A stretch of 64,000 nucleotides of DNA from Paenibacillus aceris (lineage in GTDB: Bacteria; Bacillota; Bacilli; Paenibacillales; NBRC-103111): assembly GCF_017874035.1 (NCBI RefSeq), contig NZ_JAGGKV010000001.1:620001-684000 (forward strand), read 5' to 3'. Below, piece by piece: positions 18,711 through 26,275 of this stretch (position 1 is the first letter of the stretch; each line of letters begins with the position of its first letter). Made by a program: the position numbers and the translations under genes. The notes under the pieces are model-generated. The model searched no databases. It had not been told where the DNA came from and saw only the letters and a program-made list of their open reading frames with translations.

Positions 18711-19406
18711 CTACATTGAAAATTTCACCCTATGACCTAAAACCTGGGAGACATACGCTTGTGTTTCTTTCGGCAATAAGTGTAGTTTATTGGATAAGTC
18801 CTGATCGTTCTTGATGCCTAAGCGGTCAATGCGTCCTGGTCCTGCATTGTATGCTGCGAGAGCAACGCCTTCGTTCCCATTGTACTTCTGAATCAAATTG
18901 CTTAGGAAATGCGTACCCGCATCCACATTTTGCTGAGGATCAAACGGATTCGTCACACCAAGACCTCGGCCAGTGCCGTCCATTAACTGCATTAAGCCTT
19001 TAGCTCCCGCTGGGGAAACGGCTTGATGGTTGAAATCGGACTCTTGTTGAATAACCGCTTTCACCAGGGACTGATCAACCCCGTATTTGGCACTAGCCTC
19101 TTGTATGTAGGGATCAAACTGTACTGTGGAAGAAGATTGACTCCACGTTTGCAAAGGGGTGTACGCTTTATTCAAGCCGACCAAGGAGCTCGGAGCGCTA
19201 TTCGTCGACTTATCGAGCAAGGACTGACCGTCAAGACCGGTGCCGGATGCCTGTCCCATCAATGTGTTCAGTAATGAGCTGAAATCGCTGGAATCGTCCG
19301 TACTTGCCGTATCGGAATTTCCGGAAAACAAACTAATTTTACTCATCATTTGAAGCTGCAGCAGCTCCTTCAGAACTCTAGGATCAATGCTGTTCGCACT
19401 ATTCAT
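18711..19406 (-). CDS. Lytic transglycosylase, SLT domain (CwlQ/YjbJ-like)
   Basis: A 231-residue protein with a C-terminal soluble lytic transglycosylase domain. The catalytic glutamate is E122 in IQQESDFN, followed by the conserved SPAGAKGLMQLM and the AYNAGPGR motif near the end. These residues cleave the glycan strand of peptidoglycan. The first 95 residues are Ser/Gln-rich and disordered-looking. No signal peptide or transmembrane segment is visible, as in B. subtilis CwlQ (YjbJ), so export would need a non-classical route. The start is ATG 19406 with GAGG eight bases upstream. It is transcribed alone, bounded by terminators on both sides. Confidence 0.9.
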   Translation of the reverse strand: MNSANSIDPRVLKELLQLQMMSKISLFSGNSDTASTDDSSDFSSLLNTLMGQASGTGLDGQSLLDKSTNSAPSSLVGLNKAYTPLQTWSQSSSTVQFDPYIQEASAKYGVDQSLVKAVIQQESDFNHQAVSPAGAKGLMQLMDGTGRGLGVTNPFDPQQNVDAGTHFLSNLIQKYNGNEGVALAAYNAGPGRIDRLGIKNDQDLSNKLHLLPKETQAYVSQVLGHRVKFSM

Positions 19407-19490
19407 CCGTCAGACCTCGTTTCCTATCATCATCGTTGTTTTTATTGTACACGTTTTGCGCCCTAACGACCATCCCAAATTTTTAGAATC

Positions 19491-19519
19491 AAAAAAAAGG
19501 ACAGTCATTCGACTGTCCC
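19491..19519 (-). terminator. Intrinsic terminator after the CorC/HlyC gene
   Basis: A perfect 8-bp stem (GGACAGTC at 19499-19506 with GACTGTCC at 19511-19518) and a 4-base loop are followed on the minus strand by eight T residues. Confidence 0.95.
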
Positions 19520-19528
19520 GTTTGCATG

Positions 19529-20863
19529 TCATGAGATGTTCTGTTGTAAAATCTCGTCTTGTTCCGTCATTTTTCTAACAATCAGGCGTGATATTCGCAA
19601 ATGGTCCGTTTCTTCCACGATAAACAAAAACTCATCATTGTAGTTCACCTGCTGGTTCTTGCTTGGAGGAATTTCTGTCTGCGAGTAAATCCAACCGCCA
19701 ATGGTATCATAGTCATCGGATTCAATATCGAGCCCGAAATAGTCATTCACTTCATCGATCAATAGCAGACCGTCAATGGAGTAGGTATGTTCATCCTTGA
19801 TTTCGATGGTTGGTCGTTCTTCATCAAACTCATCCTGGATTTCACCTACGATTTCTTCCATGATGTCTTCCAAAGTCACAAGTCCTGATGTGCCGCCATA
19901 TTCATCAATAAGCAGGGCCATCTGACTCTTTCTTTTCTGCATCATTTTAAGCAAATCACTAATATGAATGGAATCCGGCACCGTCGTGATCGGTCGAATA
20001 ATTTTCTTAATTCCTTTCAGGTTGGCATCCGGCTTAAGCAAATCCTTGATATGGACGAAGCCAATAATATTGTCTTTGTCCGGATCACAAACCGGATAGC
20101 GCGTGCGCATTTCTTTAATGGCAATCGCTAAATTCTCCGAATACGAAAGTCCAGCATACAGACATTCCATCTCAGTTCTCGGAATCATAATTTCCCGAGC
20201 TGTCGTCTCGGCAAATCCGAATATATTATCAACAAGCGTTAGCTCTGTGTTATCTATAAGTCCATTTTTGTGGCTTTCTTTCATGAGGACTCGAATTTCA
20301 TCCTCGGTGTGTGCTGATTCATGCTCCGTTGTCGGCTCAATACCCGCGCGGCGAAGCATCCAGTTCGATATCCCGTTTAACAACCATATAAAAGGATACA
20401 TAATTTTGTAGAATAAGACCATCGGTCCTGCGGAAAGCAGCGTGATCTGTTCAGCTTTACGAATAGCATACGTTTTGGGGAACTGCTCGCCCAATGTAAT
20501 ATGCAAGGTAGTCATTAAAGAAAAGGCAATAATAAAGGTAATCGTGTGGAACACCGAATCTGGTAAATTCAGCGGAGCGAACAGAGGTTCCAGAATTTTA
20601 GCGAACGTCGGCTCCCCAACATAACCAAGTCCCAACGAAGTAAGTGTAATCCCGAGCTGACAAGCACCTAAGTACGCATCGAGATTGTTCATGATTCCTT
20701 GTGCAAATTTCGCGTTCCGGCGTCCTTCTCCTACAAGCGAATCAATTCGACTACCTCTTACTTTAACCATCGCGAATTCAGCTGCGACAAAAAAACCATT
20801 CAACAACACCAGTCCAAACATTAACAGAAAACTGATTAACGTTTCGGGCAAAGGATCTTCCAA
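19529..20863 (-). CDS. CNNM/CorC-type membrane protein with CBS pair (hemolysin family)
   Basis: A 444-residue protein. The N-terminal CNNM (DUF21) membrane domain has about four helices (residues 5-165), including NGFFVAAEFAMVKVR and GYVGEPTFAKIL. A CBS domain pair (about 215-335), with the segments IMIPRTEMECL and ALLIDEYGGTSGLVTLED, is followed by a C-terminal CorC/HlyC domain. The family is linked to magnesium or cobalt efflux and not to haemolysis, despite the old name. The start is TTG 20863, seven bases after GGGGATAGG. A strong promoter at 20957-20984 and an 80-90-nucleotide leader able to pair with that ribosome-binding site suggest post-transcriptional control. Confidence 0.92.
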   Translation of the reverse strand: MEDPLPETLISFLLMFGLVLLNGFFVAAEFAMVKVRGSRIDSLVGEGRRNAKFAQGIMNNLDAYLGACQLGITLTSLGLGYVGEPTFAKILEPLFAPLNLPDSVFHTITFIIAFSLMTTLHITLGEQFPKTYAIRKAEQITLLSAGPMVLFYKIMYPFIWLLNGISNWMLRRAGIEPTTEHESAHTEDEIRVLMKESHKNGLIDNTELTLVDNIFGFAETTAREIMIPRTEMECLYAGLSYSENLAIAIKEMRTRYPVCDPDKDNIIGFVHIKDLLKPDANLKGIKKIIRPITTVPDSIHISDLLKMMQKRKSQMALLIDEYGGTSGLVTLEDIMEEIVGEIQDEFDEERPTIEIKDEHTYSIDGLLLIDEVNDYFGLDIESDDYDTIGGWIYSQTEIPPSKNQQVNYNDEFLFIVEETDHLRISRLIVRKMTEQDEILQQNIS

Positions 20864-20951
20864 TACCTTACCTATCCCCTGTCAAGCGCGGCTTCCGCAC
20901 CAAGGAGAGTAGGTACACCTCCCTTAATTTTGATTTAACTTGAAATATCAC
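20864..20951 (-). promoter_or_regulatory. Foldable leader with alternative pairing over the ribosome-binding site
   Basis: The predicted transcript leader holds three complementary pieces. S2 (CCTACTCTCCTT, 20913-20902) can pair upstream with S1 (AAGGGAGG, 20925-20918). It can instead pair downstream with S3 (GGGGATAGG, 20879-20871), which is also the ribosome-binding region. A GCGG/CCGC hairpin lies between S2 and S3. The arrangement resembles a translational switch. No known riboswitch consensus was recognised. Confidence 0.35.
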
Positions 20952-20956
20952 TTTTC

Positions 20957-20984
20957 ATTATATAATAATACTGTAATCATTCAA
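20957..20984 (-). promoter_or_regulatory. Sigma-A-type promoter for the CorC/HlyC gene
   Basis: TTGAAT (20984-20979) and a perfect TATAAT (20962-20957) are separated by 16 bases on the minus strand. Transcription would begin near 20950. Confidence 0.7.
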
Positions 20985-21106
20985 AGGTGCGAATATGACT
21001 CTTGAAGCCAAATAGTACGAGCAAACGGGAGTATAGGGTTTAATATGACGCCATAATGAGACCTAACCCGTTAATTATCCCTCATAAACAGCGAATATCC
21101 CCGATT

Positions 21107-21147
21107 TTTTCTGAAAAAAGAAAAACAAGCCGATGTCTCGGCTTGCT
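21107..21147 (-). terminator. Intrinsic terminator after the DUF1540 pair
   Basis: CAAGCCGA (21126-21133) pairs with TCGGCTTG (21138-21145) around a TGTC loop. On the minus strand it is followed by TTTTTCTTTTTTC. Confidence 0.9.
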
Positions 21148-21156
21148 TATCCATGA

Positions 21157-21594
21157 TCAAGCATAAAAAGGAACGAGTAAAAAATAGGCAGCGACGGCAA
21201 TAAAACCAAGCACGACTGACCAGGTTCCAAGTCCTTTGTTCCCCATGAAGAAGGCTATGATACCAAGTACAATACCCGATACGCCAAGCAGCACAGGCCA
21301 TACAAAGAGTGAAGCTAATGCGACGAACAAGGCAATGTACCCAACCGCCTTATTGCGTGTAACAGCTTCAACTAAATCATCGATCTCCTCATCCGTAACA
21401 TCCGATTGGGAGGCTGCTCTCTGTACCTCTGCATTTTTTGCTTTATAAGGCTCGGCATAATTGATTCTCCGCGAGGGAGCTGTGATCTCGGCTGCGTATT
21501 CTTCCTGATGGCTCAGACCGCTTTCCTTTCGAAGCTGATCCTGCTGGAACCGCTCCTTAGTCGCTTTATCCAAATTGCCTCCATGCTGTCGCAT
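21157..21594 (-). CDS. Small two-to-three-helix membrane protein beside DUF1540
   Basis: A 145-residue protein. The first 75 residues are polar, rich in Gln, Glu and Lys, and probably cytoplasmic. They are followed by tightly packed hydrophobic helices (about 80-100, 100-118 and 122-142) with GIVLGIIAFFMGN and GLGTWSVVLGFIAVAAY. The helix wording resembles the DUF4190-type membrane hairpin of Gram-positive bacteria, but no assignment is certain. ATG 21594 is chosen because it lies two bases after the stop of the DUF1540 gene, so the two are likely coupled; a longer in-frame start at 21633 would overlap that gene. No catalytic motif is seen and the function is unknown. Confidence 0.65.
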   Translation of the reverse strand: MRQHGGNLDKATKERFQQDQLRKESGLSHQEEYAAEITAPSRRINYAEPYKAKNAEVQRAASQSDVTDEEIDDLVEAVTRNKAVGYIALFVALASLFVWPVLLGVSGIVLGIIAFFMGNKGLGTWSVVLGFIAVAAYFLLVPFYA

Positions 21595-21596
21595 GA

Positions 21597-21812
21597 TTAC
21601 TGATTCTTCTTTGCTTGAAAGGTGTGGCAGCAAGTGTTCGCGGCTTTGCTCGCTGCATCTTGATGATCGGTATCGAATGATTCCCCAGCAAACTCTTCAT
21701 TGTAATTGGCATTGGCATGCTGATCTACTTCAATCATAATGGTCCCTGCGTTGCAGTTGTTACCTTGCGTCCAATATTCGCAGTTAGCAACTGAACATTT
21801 TACATCTGGCAT
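21597..21812 (-). CDS. DUF1540 protein (small Cys-rich)
   Basis: A 71-residue protein with the DUF1540 pattern: VKCSVANCEYWTQGNNC, then NAGTIMIE, and a late Cys pair in NTCCHTF. The spaced cysteines suggest metal binding or disulfide formation; family members are widespread in Firmicutes, often in sporulating species, with no proven function. ATG 21812 is chosen, with GGGG eight bases upstream; GTG 21821 and ATG 21818 are in frame but sit on the ribosome-binding site. The next gene starts two bases after its stop. Confidence 0.9.
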   Translation of the reverse strand: MPDVKCSVANCEYWTQGNNCNAGTIMIEVDQHANANYNEEFAGESFDTDHQDAASKAANTCCHTFQAKKNQ

Positions 21813-21859
21813 AGTCATCACCCCACTAACAATTTGCCCGCTAATAGGGTGAGCTATGC

Positions 21860-22954
21860 TCAGTCTAAGCTGTCAGATAGCACCAAGAACATGGCATGGG
21901 ACCAAAGCAGCGGCAAAGCCGGTTCCCCCCATTTAGCCAACCATTCCGTGTATGCGGAAGACTCTCTAAGTTGATCGGGAACTTGTTCAGGAAGCCTGCC
22001 TAGCTCATCCGCTTTACTTATGATCCAATCTAGGCAACGCTGTGCTTCCTGACGGTTTCCAAGCTCTTTCTGATACCATCCATACCAAGCCGTTAATAGC
22101 AACCACTCGCCTCCGCCATAATACCGGTCTTCCACATAACGCTGAATCCCCTCATGTTTCAAATCACTTTCGATCTTCTCTACAGTTTTCAGCATGATGG
22201 GATCATTAACTTCACATACGCCAAACGGCACTGCTAGCCAAAGCAGACTGGCATCTACACCCGCTAAGACAGGTTTCCACAACTCTTCCATGCATTGAAC
22301 AGACTTCACGAACCGGCCTTCATACACGCAATGGCTGAGAATGAATTCTTTCACCTTAGCCGCCTTATCAAGCAGCTGCGGACGTTGTTCCAACTCCCCA
22401 AGTGCTTTCAATCCGCCGTACACGCAAGCAAGTGTTGCAGGATGAACATAATCAGGGAACTCTTCCCAACAATCAAAGTTCGGATAATGCCAGAACGTCA
22501 TTAAATAATCAACCGTGATCTCAATGCTTTCGCGCAGCTCTTCTAATAGAGTCCTGTTCCCGGTCACTTTTATGTGCTCTGACAATCCCCAAAGCCAAGC
22601 TCCATAACCATCCAGTTGAAAATGTCCCCATTCCGAGACATCATCCCGGCCATCCAAATGATAGCGGGTTCCCAGAAATTCAGAACGATCGATCCACTCT
22701 TTGTTTTCATGTTTATGTAAGAGAGCATCAACACGGGAACGTTTGTTCCTCAACACACCTGCAACCCATTTGTAAAAAAGGGCAGAGCTATCGGTTTGGC
22801 CTGCACGGTCCATCGCATTCGCTATGAATGTGCCATCGCGCAGCCAGCTATATGCATATGGCGGGAAAAGCGGAGATGCAATATATCCTCCGCGGGGATG
22901 CTGATTGCTTTTAATAATCGAGATTGAGTGGTTGATTAATTGATCACGCTGCAT
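21860..22954 (-). CDS. Glycoside hydrolase family 15-like (glucoamylase-type) protein
   Basis: A 364-residue cytoplasmic protein with the alpha/alpha-barrel motifs of GH15: SWLRDGTFIANAMDRAG near residues 35-52, FDCWEEFPDYVHPATLAC near 160-178 (the candidate general acid lies in this WEE segment), and GGGEWLLLTAWYGWY near 285-300. The family removes glucose from non-reducing ends of alpha-glucans or trehalose. This protein lacks the usual N-terminal beta-sandwich domain and a signal peptide, so it is shorter than typical bacterial glucoamylases and is probably intracellular. ATG 22954 fits the AAAGGGG site better than ATG 22960. The neighbours give no pathway hint. Confidence 0.85.
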   Translation of the reverse strand: MQRDQLINHSISIIKSNQHPRGGYIASPLFPPYAYSWLRDGTFIANAMDRAGQTDSSALFYKWVAGVLRNKRSRVDALLHKHENKEWIDRSEFLGTRYHLDGRDDVSEWGHFQLDGYGAWLWGLSEHIKVTGNRTLLEELRESIEITVDYLMTFWHYPNFDCWEEFPDYVHPATLACVYGGLKALGELEQRPQLLDKAAKVKEFILSHCVYEGRFVKSVQCMEELWKPVLAGVDASLLWLAVPFGVCEVNDPIMLKTVEKIESDLKHEGIQRYVEDRYYGGGEWLLLTAWYGWYQKELGNRQEAQRCLDWIISKADELGRLPEQVPDQLRESSAYTEWLAKWGEPALPLLWSHAMFLVLSDSLD

Positions 22955-22967
22955 ACACATGTCCCCT

Positions 22968-23002
22968 TTGAAAAGAAAAGAGATGCGCTGAATGCCGCAT
23001 CC
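22968..23002 (-). terminator. Intrinsic terminator after the YpuI-like gene
   Basis: GATGCG (22982-22987) pairs with CGCATC (22996-23001). On the minus strand the stem is followed by TCTTTTCTTTTC. Confidence 0.75.
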
Positions 23003-23031
23003 CTTATATCTTTTGTAATTTCACGTTACAA

Positions 23032-23532
23032 TTATACTTTTTCACCTTGCATTCGGCGCTGCGTGATGTAATCTGTCTCATAGTAAGCAAGATCTTCGCG
23101 AAGCTCTTCAAACACTTTGGACAACTCGATCGTTAAGTCACGCACTTCGCGTGAAGGTTTTTTACGAAAACGGATTGCATCTTGTCCGGTATAAGCATAA
23201 CGACCATCCTCGGAATAGCACTCGTTCTTAGGATAGAAAAATGTATTCACGCAAGTATGGTATACCTCATACAAAACTTTTTCCGAAAAATCAACATTAA
23301 AAGTAGGACGTCTCAAGCTAACGCCCAATTTCTCATACGCCACTTCACAAAAAACTAAAAGATGACGTGTATCTTGGAGATAACCACGATAAAATTCATC
23401 CATTGCGGGATCATTTTCTACATTGAGTTGTGAGAGTGAATGTTGATTTAGAAACAATTCCATTTTGGCGGTTGTTTCTTTTAGCTTTGTACGCGTTGAA
23501 TCACAAATATTTTTGACATTAAAAACAGCCAT
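23032..23532 (-). CDS. YpuI-like (DUF3907) conserved protein
   Basis: A 166-residue soluble, mostly helical protein with many aromatic and charged residues, for example FYRGYLQDTRHLLVFCEVAY and YAYTGQDAIRFRKKPSREVR. Length and style match the DUF3907/YpuI family of Bacillales, for which no function is known; this assignment is from memory of the family and is not certain. The start is ATG 23532 with GAGGAGG upstream. It has its own terminator and points away from the protease gene at 23705. No signal peptide or catalytic motif is seen. Confidence 0.55.
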   Translation of the reverse strand: MAVFNVKNICDSTRTKLKETTAKMELFLNQHSLSQLNVENDPAMDEFYRGYLQDTRHLLVFCEVAYEKLGVSLRRPTFNVDFSEKVLYEVYHTCVNTFFYPKNECYSEDGRYAYTGQDAIRFRKKPSREVRDLTIELSKVFEELREDLAYYETDYITQRRMQGEKV

Positions 23533-23704
23533 TTATGATGACCTCCTCTAATTGCGCTATTCCTATCCTACCATAAATTAACCTGAAAAGGTATATGTAA
23601 AACTCCCGATTACATGCATAAAAGACTCCCTTGAACCTCACTCTAATCTAAGATACTGCGTTTGTCACCCACTGAGGAGATGCGAGTAAGAAGGAGGGTT
23701 ATTG

Positions 23705-25636
23705 ATGTGGCGTTATTTATCTTCTATTAGTCTAGTTTTAGGCCTAGGTTTCGTTCTTTTTCCACACCACTCTAACAAAGAAAATACACCCGGTCCGGAG
23801 GTGTACAGCGCGAAGTACGAAACGGATCAAAAATTATCTTTGCTGCAGCAGGATGTTGCGTTAACCGATGATTTATGTCGAACCCAATGTTCGATAGACT
23901 ATTCGAAAATGATTCTACAGATTGAAAGCGGCGAATCAGCGGCCAAAGTGCTTGGGGATATGAAAGCCCAGCACGAAAAAATGGACATCCTGATTTGGTC
24001 AAAAAATAGCCAGCCGATCGATCAAGGGGTAAAAGCCGGTGAAATTCCTGCCTCTGATAAAGATCAGGCGAGCAAATATTTACAAGAAGCTAAGACTGCC
24101 GCTGAGTCAGGTAAGCATTATCAGTCACCCAAATTCGGTGCCGGTAAGCAAATCTATTTTGTTCAAGGAATACCATCGACAGATAGGGGTTCTTCACTCA
24201 TTGGCGTAATTCATCAAGATATTCTTCATCAAGTGACGGATCATCAGATGAAAAATTTGCGTCTCGAACCGTATCCGAACGAAAATCGCTGGAAAGTTGA
24301 ATCCGTGGACACAGATACCTTGAAGGACAAGGTTGTTGATCATCCTGAAGACAATCAAGGAACAAGCCACTACCATCTGAATGAGGTCGTCGTTAAGTTC
24401 AAGCAGGATCCGACAGAGGCGCAACTGGCTCAAATGAAATCAGAGATAAAAGCCACTACTGTACAAAAGCTTGGTTACACATATGTATTCCGAACAGAAG
24501 CAATGGAAGCTAAAGCGTTAATGGCCTATTTTAAAAAATGGGATGTTGCTTATGTTGAGCCCCACTTTTTATATTTGACCAATGATTACTACGATGATCA
24601 GGAAAAGAATGACACAAGTGATTCCAGCGATTATACGGATTCTACTAAAAACTCCAATGAGTCGGCGAGCATCGCGCCTAATTTCAAACCAAATGACAAC
24701 TTGTACAGCCGATATCAATGGAATCTTCCTCTGATTGAAACCGAACAAGGCTGGCAATTGAACAGGGGGACCAAGGATGTTATTGTGGCAGTCGTCGATA
24801 CAGGCGTTGATTTGCAGCATCCAGATCTTAAGGGCCAACTGTTGCCCGGATATAATGTGATCAGCGGGGATGACAAGCCGCAGGATGATGTCGGTCATGG
24901 AACTCACGTGACAGGTGTTATTGCAGCTTTAGTGAACAATAATTTGGGCGTTGCCGGAATGACTTGGTATAACAAAGTTCTGCCTGTTAAAGTTTTAGAT
25001 CAAACTGGAGCCGGCAGCACGTATTCCGTTGCTCAAGGCATCATTTGGGCTGCGGATCATGGCGCTAAGGTAATGAATTTAAGCTTAGGGAATTATGCGG
25101 ATTCTGGTTTTCTGCACGATGCGATTAAGTATGCTTATGACAAAGATGTGGCGTTGATCGCGGCAAGCGGCAATGATAATACGGACAGACCTGGCTTTCC
25201 AGCCGCATATCCGGAAGTTTTCGCCGTTGCCGCCAGCGATTCGCAGAATAATAAAGCTCCATTTTCCAATTATGGCGATTATATCGATGTAACGGCACCG
25301 GGGGTCAGCATTGCCAGCACGTATCCAAACAATCAATATGCTGCACTATCCGGTACATCCATGGCCAGTCCGCATGTGACCGCATTGGCTGCGCTAATCC
25401 GCTCTACAAATCCGAATTTGAAGAATACAGAAGTCTACCAAATTATGAGAGATACAGCGCAAGATCTTGGCACAAAGGGTCATGACCAATATTTCGGGTA
25501 CGGACTGATTGACGTTGTCAAAGCCGTACAAAAAGCGGAAGAAAAAACGAGCGTTGGCTTCGACTGGCCACATCACTGGTTTCGTCAGATGAGCCTTGTT
25601 TCCAAAAAGTATGCCGGTCCTGAACTTACCAAATAA
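23705..25636 (+). CDS. Secreted subtilisin-like serine protease (S8 family)
   Basis: A 643-residue preproprotease. A signal or anchor sequence (about 4-20) is followed by a long N-terminal region. An inhibitor-type prodomain, recognisable as VVVKFKQDPTEAQL and TVQKLGYTYVFRTEAM, comes next, then an Asp/Ser-rich linker and the catalytic domain. The catalytic triad is D365 (VVDTGVD), H398 (GHGTHVTG) and S552 (GTSMASPH), with the oxyanion Asn in AASGNDN. It is closest in wording to thermitase-like extracellular proteases. ATG 23705 has AAGGAGG seven bases upstream; TTG 23702 is in frame but worse placed. The N-terminal region before the prodomain is longer than usual and may form an extra domain. 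A strong terminator follows. Confidence 0.93.
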   Translation: MWRYLSSISLVLGLGFVLFPHHSNKENTPGPEVYSAKYETDQKLSLLQQDVALTDDLCRTQCSIDYSKMILQIESGESAAKVLGDMKAQHEKMDILIWSKNSQPIDQGVKAGEIPASDKDQASKYLQEAKTAAESGKHYQSPKFGAGKQIYFVQGIPSTDRGSSLIGVIHQDILHQVTDHQMKNLRLEPYPNENRWKVESVDTDTLKDKVVDHPEDNQGTSHYHLNEVVVKFKQDPTEAQLAQMKSEIKATTVQKLGYTYVFRTEAMEAKALMAYFKKWDVAYVEPHFLYLTNDYYDDQEKNDTSDSSDYTDSTKNSNESASIAPNFKPNDNLYSRYQWNLPLIETEQGWQLNRGTKDVIVAVVDTGVDLQHPDLKGQLLPGYNVISGDDKPQDDVGHGTHVTGVIAALVNNNLGVAGMTWYNKVLPVKVLDQTGAGSTYSVAQGIIWAADHGAKVMNLSLGNYADSGFLHDAIKYAYDKDVALIAASGNDNTDRPGFPAAYPEVFAVAASDSQNNKAPFSNYGDYIDVTAPGVSIASTYPNNQYAALSGTSMASPHVTALAALIRSTNPNLKNTEVYQIMRDTAQDLGTKGHDQYFGYGLIDVVKAVQKAEEKTSVGFDWPHHWFRQMSLVSKKYAGPELTK

Positions 25637-25639
25637 AAA

Positions 25640-25687
25640 AAGGCTGCCTTTAGGTTTCGATACCTTGAGGTGGCCTTTTTTGCTGGC
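25640..25687 (+). terminator. Intrinsic terminator of the S8 protease gene
   Basis: A 15-bp imperfect stem (AGGCTGCCTTTAGGT with ACCTTGAGGTGGCCT) around TTCGAT is followed by a run of seven T. It lies back to back with the rnpB terminator. Confidence 0.9.
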
Positions 25688-25689
25688 TA

Positions 25690-25726
25690 AAAATGAAAAT
25701 ACCCGCAAGGCCGAAGCCTTGCGGGT
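25690..25726 (-). terminator. Intrinsic terminator of rnpB
   Basis: CCCGCAAGGC and GCCTTGCGGG form a perfect 10-bp stem closed by a C(UUCG)G-type tetraloop (25702-25725), followed on the minus strand by TATTTTCATTTTT. Confidence 0.95.
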
Positions 25727-25736
25727 AACCGACAGT

Positions 25737-26161
25737 AAGGAAAGTTTGCCGTAAGCCGGGTTCTGTACTTCCAGTGGTCGTAACGGGCGTCTGTCCCCTG
25801 CCACCATTGAAGCGACAATCATCTATCTAGGCCATACATTGCTGCACAGCTCAAGCGACCAACCCGAACGCGTCTCAGGCGAAGACTGCCGTCTCGAAGA
25901 CGGCTAGCGTTCCTCTAGGTCTTGCTCCAAGTGGGGTTTACCAGGATCTATGTCACCATAGAACCTCGTGGTCTCTTACACCACGGTTCCACCCTTGCCT
26001 GATCTCATCCGAAGATGAGCCATCGGCGGTCCATTTCTGTGGCCCTATCCTTCAACTCGCGTTGACTGGACGTTATCCAGCACCCTGCCTTGTGGAGCCC
26101 GGACTTTCCTCTCGCTGTGGCTTACCCACAGCCAGCGATTGTCTGTCAAACTTTCCGATGC
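25737..26161 (-). ncRNA. rnpB: RNase P RNA, type A architecture
   Basis: The catalytic RNA of RNase P, which matures tRNA 5' ends. P1 is formed by GGAAAGTTTG at the 5' end (26157 downwards) and CAAACTTTCC at the 3' end (25748-25739). The invariant P4 strands GAGGAAAGTCCGGGCTCC and ACAGAACCCGGCTTACGGC are both present. Between them lie ACCGCCGATGG, ATCAGGCAAGGGTGGAA, GTGTAAGAGACCAC and GGTAAACCCCACTTGGAGCA, which follow the order of the E. coli type A molecule. B. subtilis type B RNA lacks the CCGCCGATGG and GTAAGAG segments. Ends are approximate: the 5' end is set from the promoter and P1. Confidence 0.93.
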
Positions 26162-26168
26162 ATTTGCT

Positions 26169-26197
26169 AGTATACTAGGAATGCCTTCGAAATACAA
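26169..26197 (-). promoter_or_regulatory. Sigma-A-type promoter of rnpB
   Basis: TTGTAT (26197-26192) and TATACT (26174-26169) are separated by 17 bases on the minus strand, placing the start near 26162, a few bases before P1 of the RNA. Confidence 0.8.
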
Positions 26198-26275
26198 CTG
26201 TTGTTCGTTTCCTCGTCTACCAATTGCGAAAACTGCATACATACGAATGAAAAGAATGCATCAATATCCTTCAAC

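Noticed and set aside
25394..25822. 142-residue minus-strand frame overlapping the protease end and rnpB
   Set aside because: It spans two terminators and the 3' end of rnpB; no coding signal.
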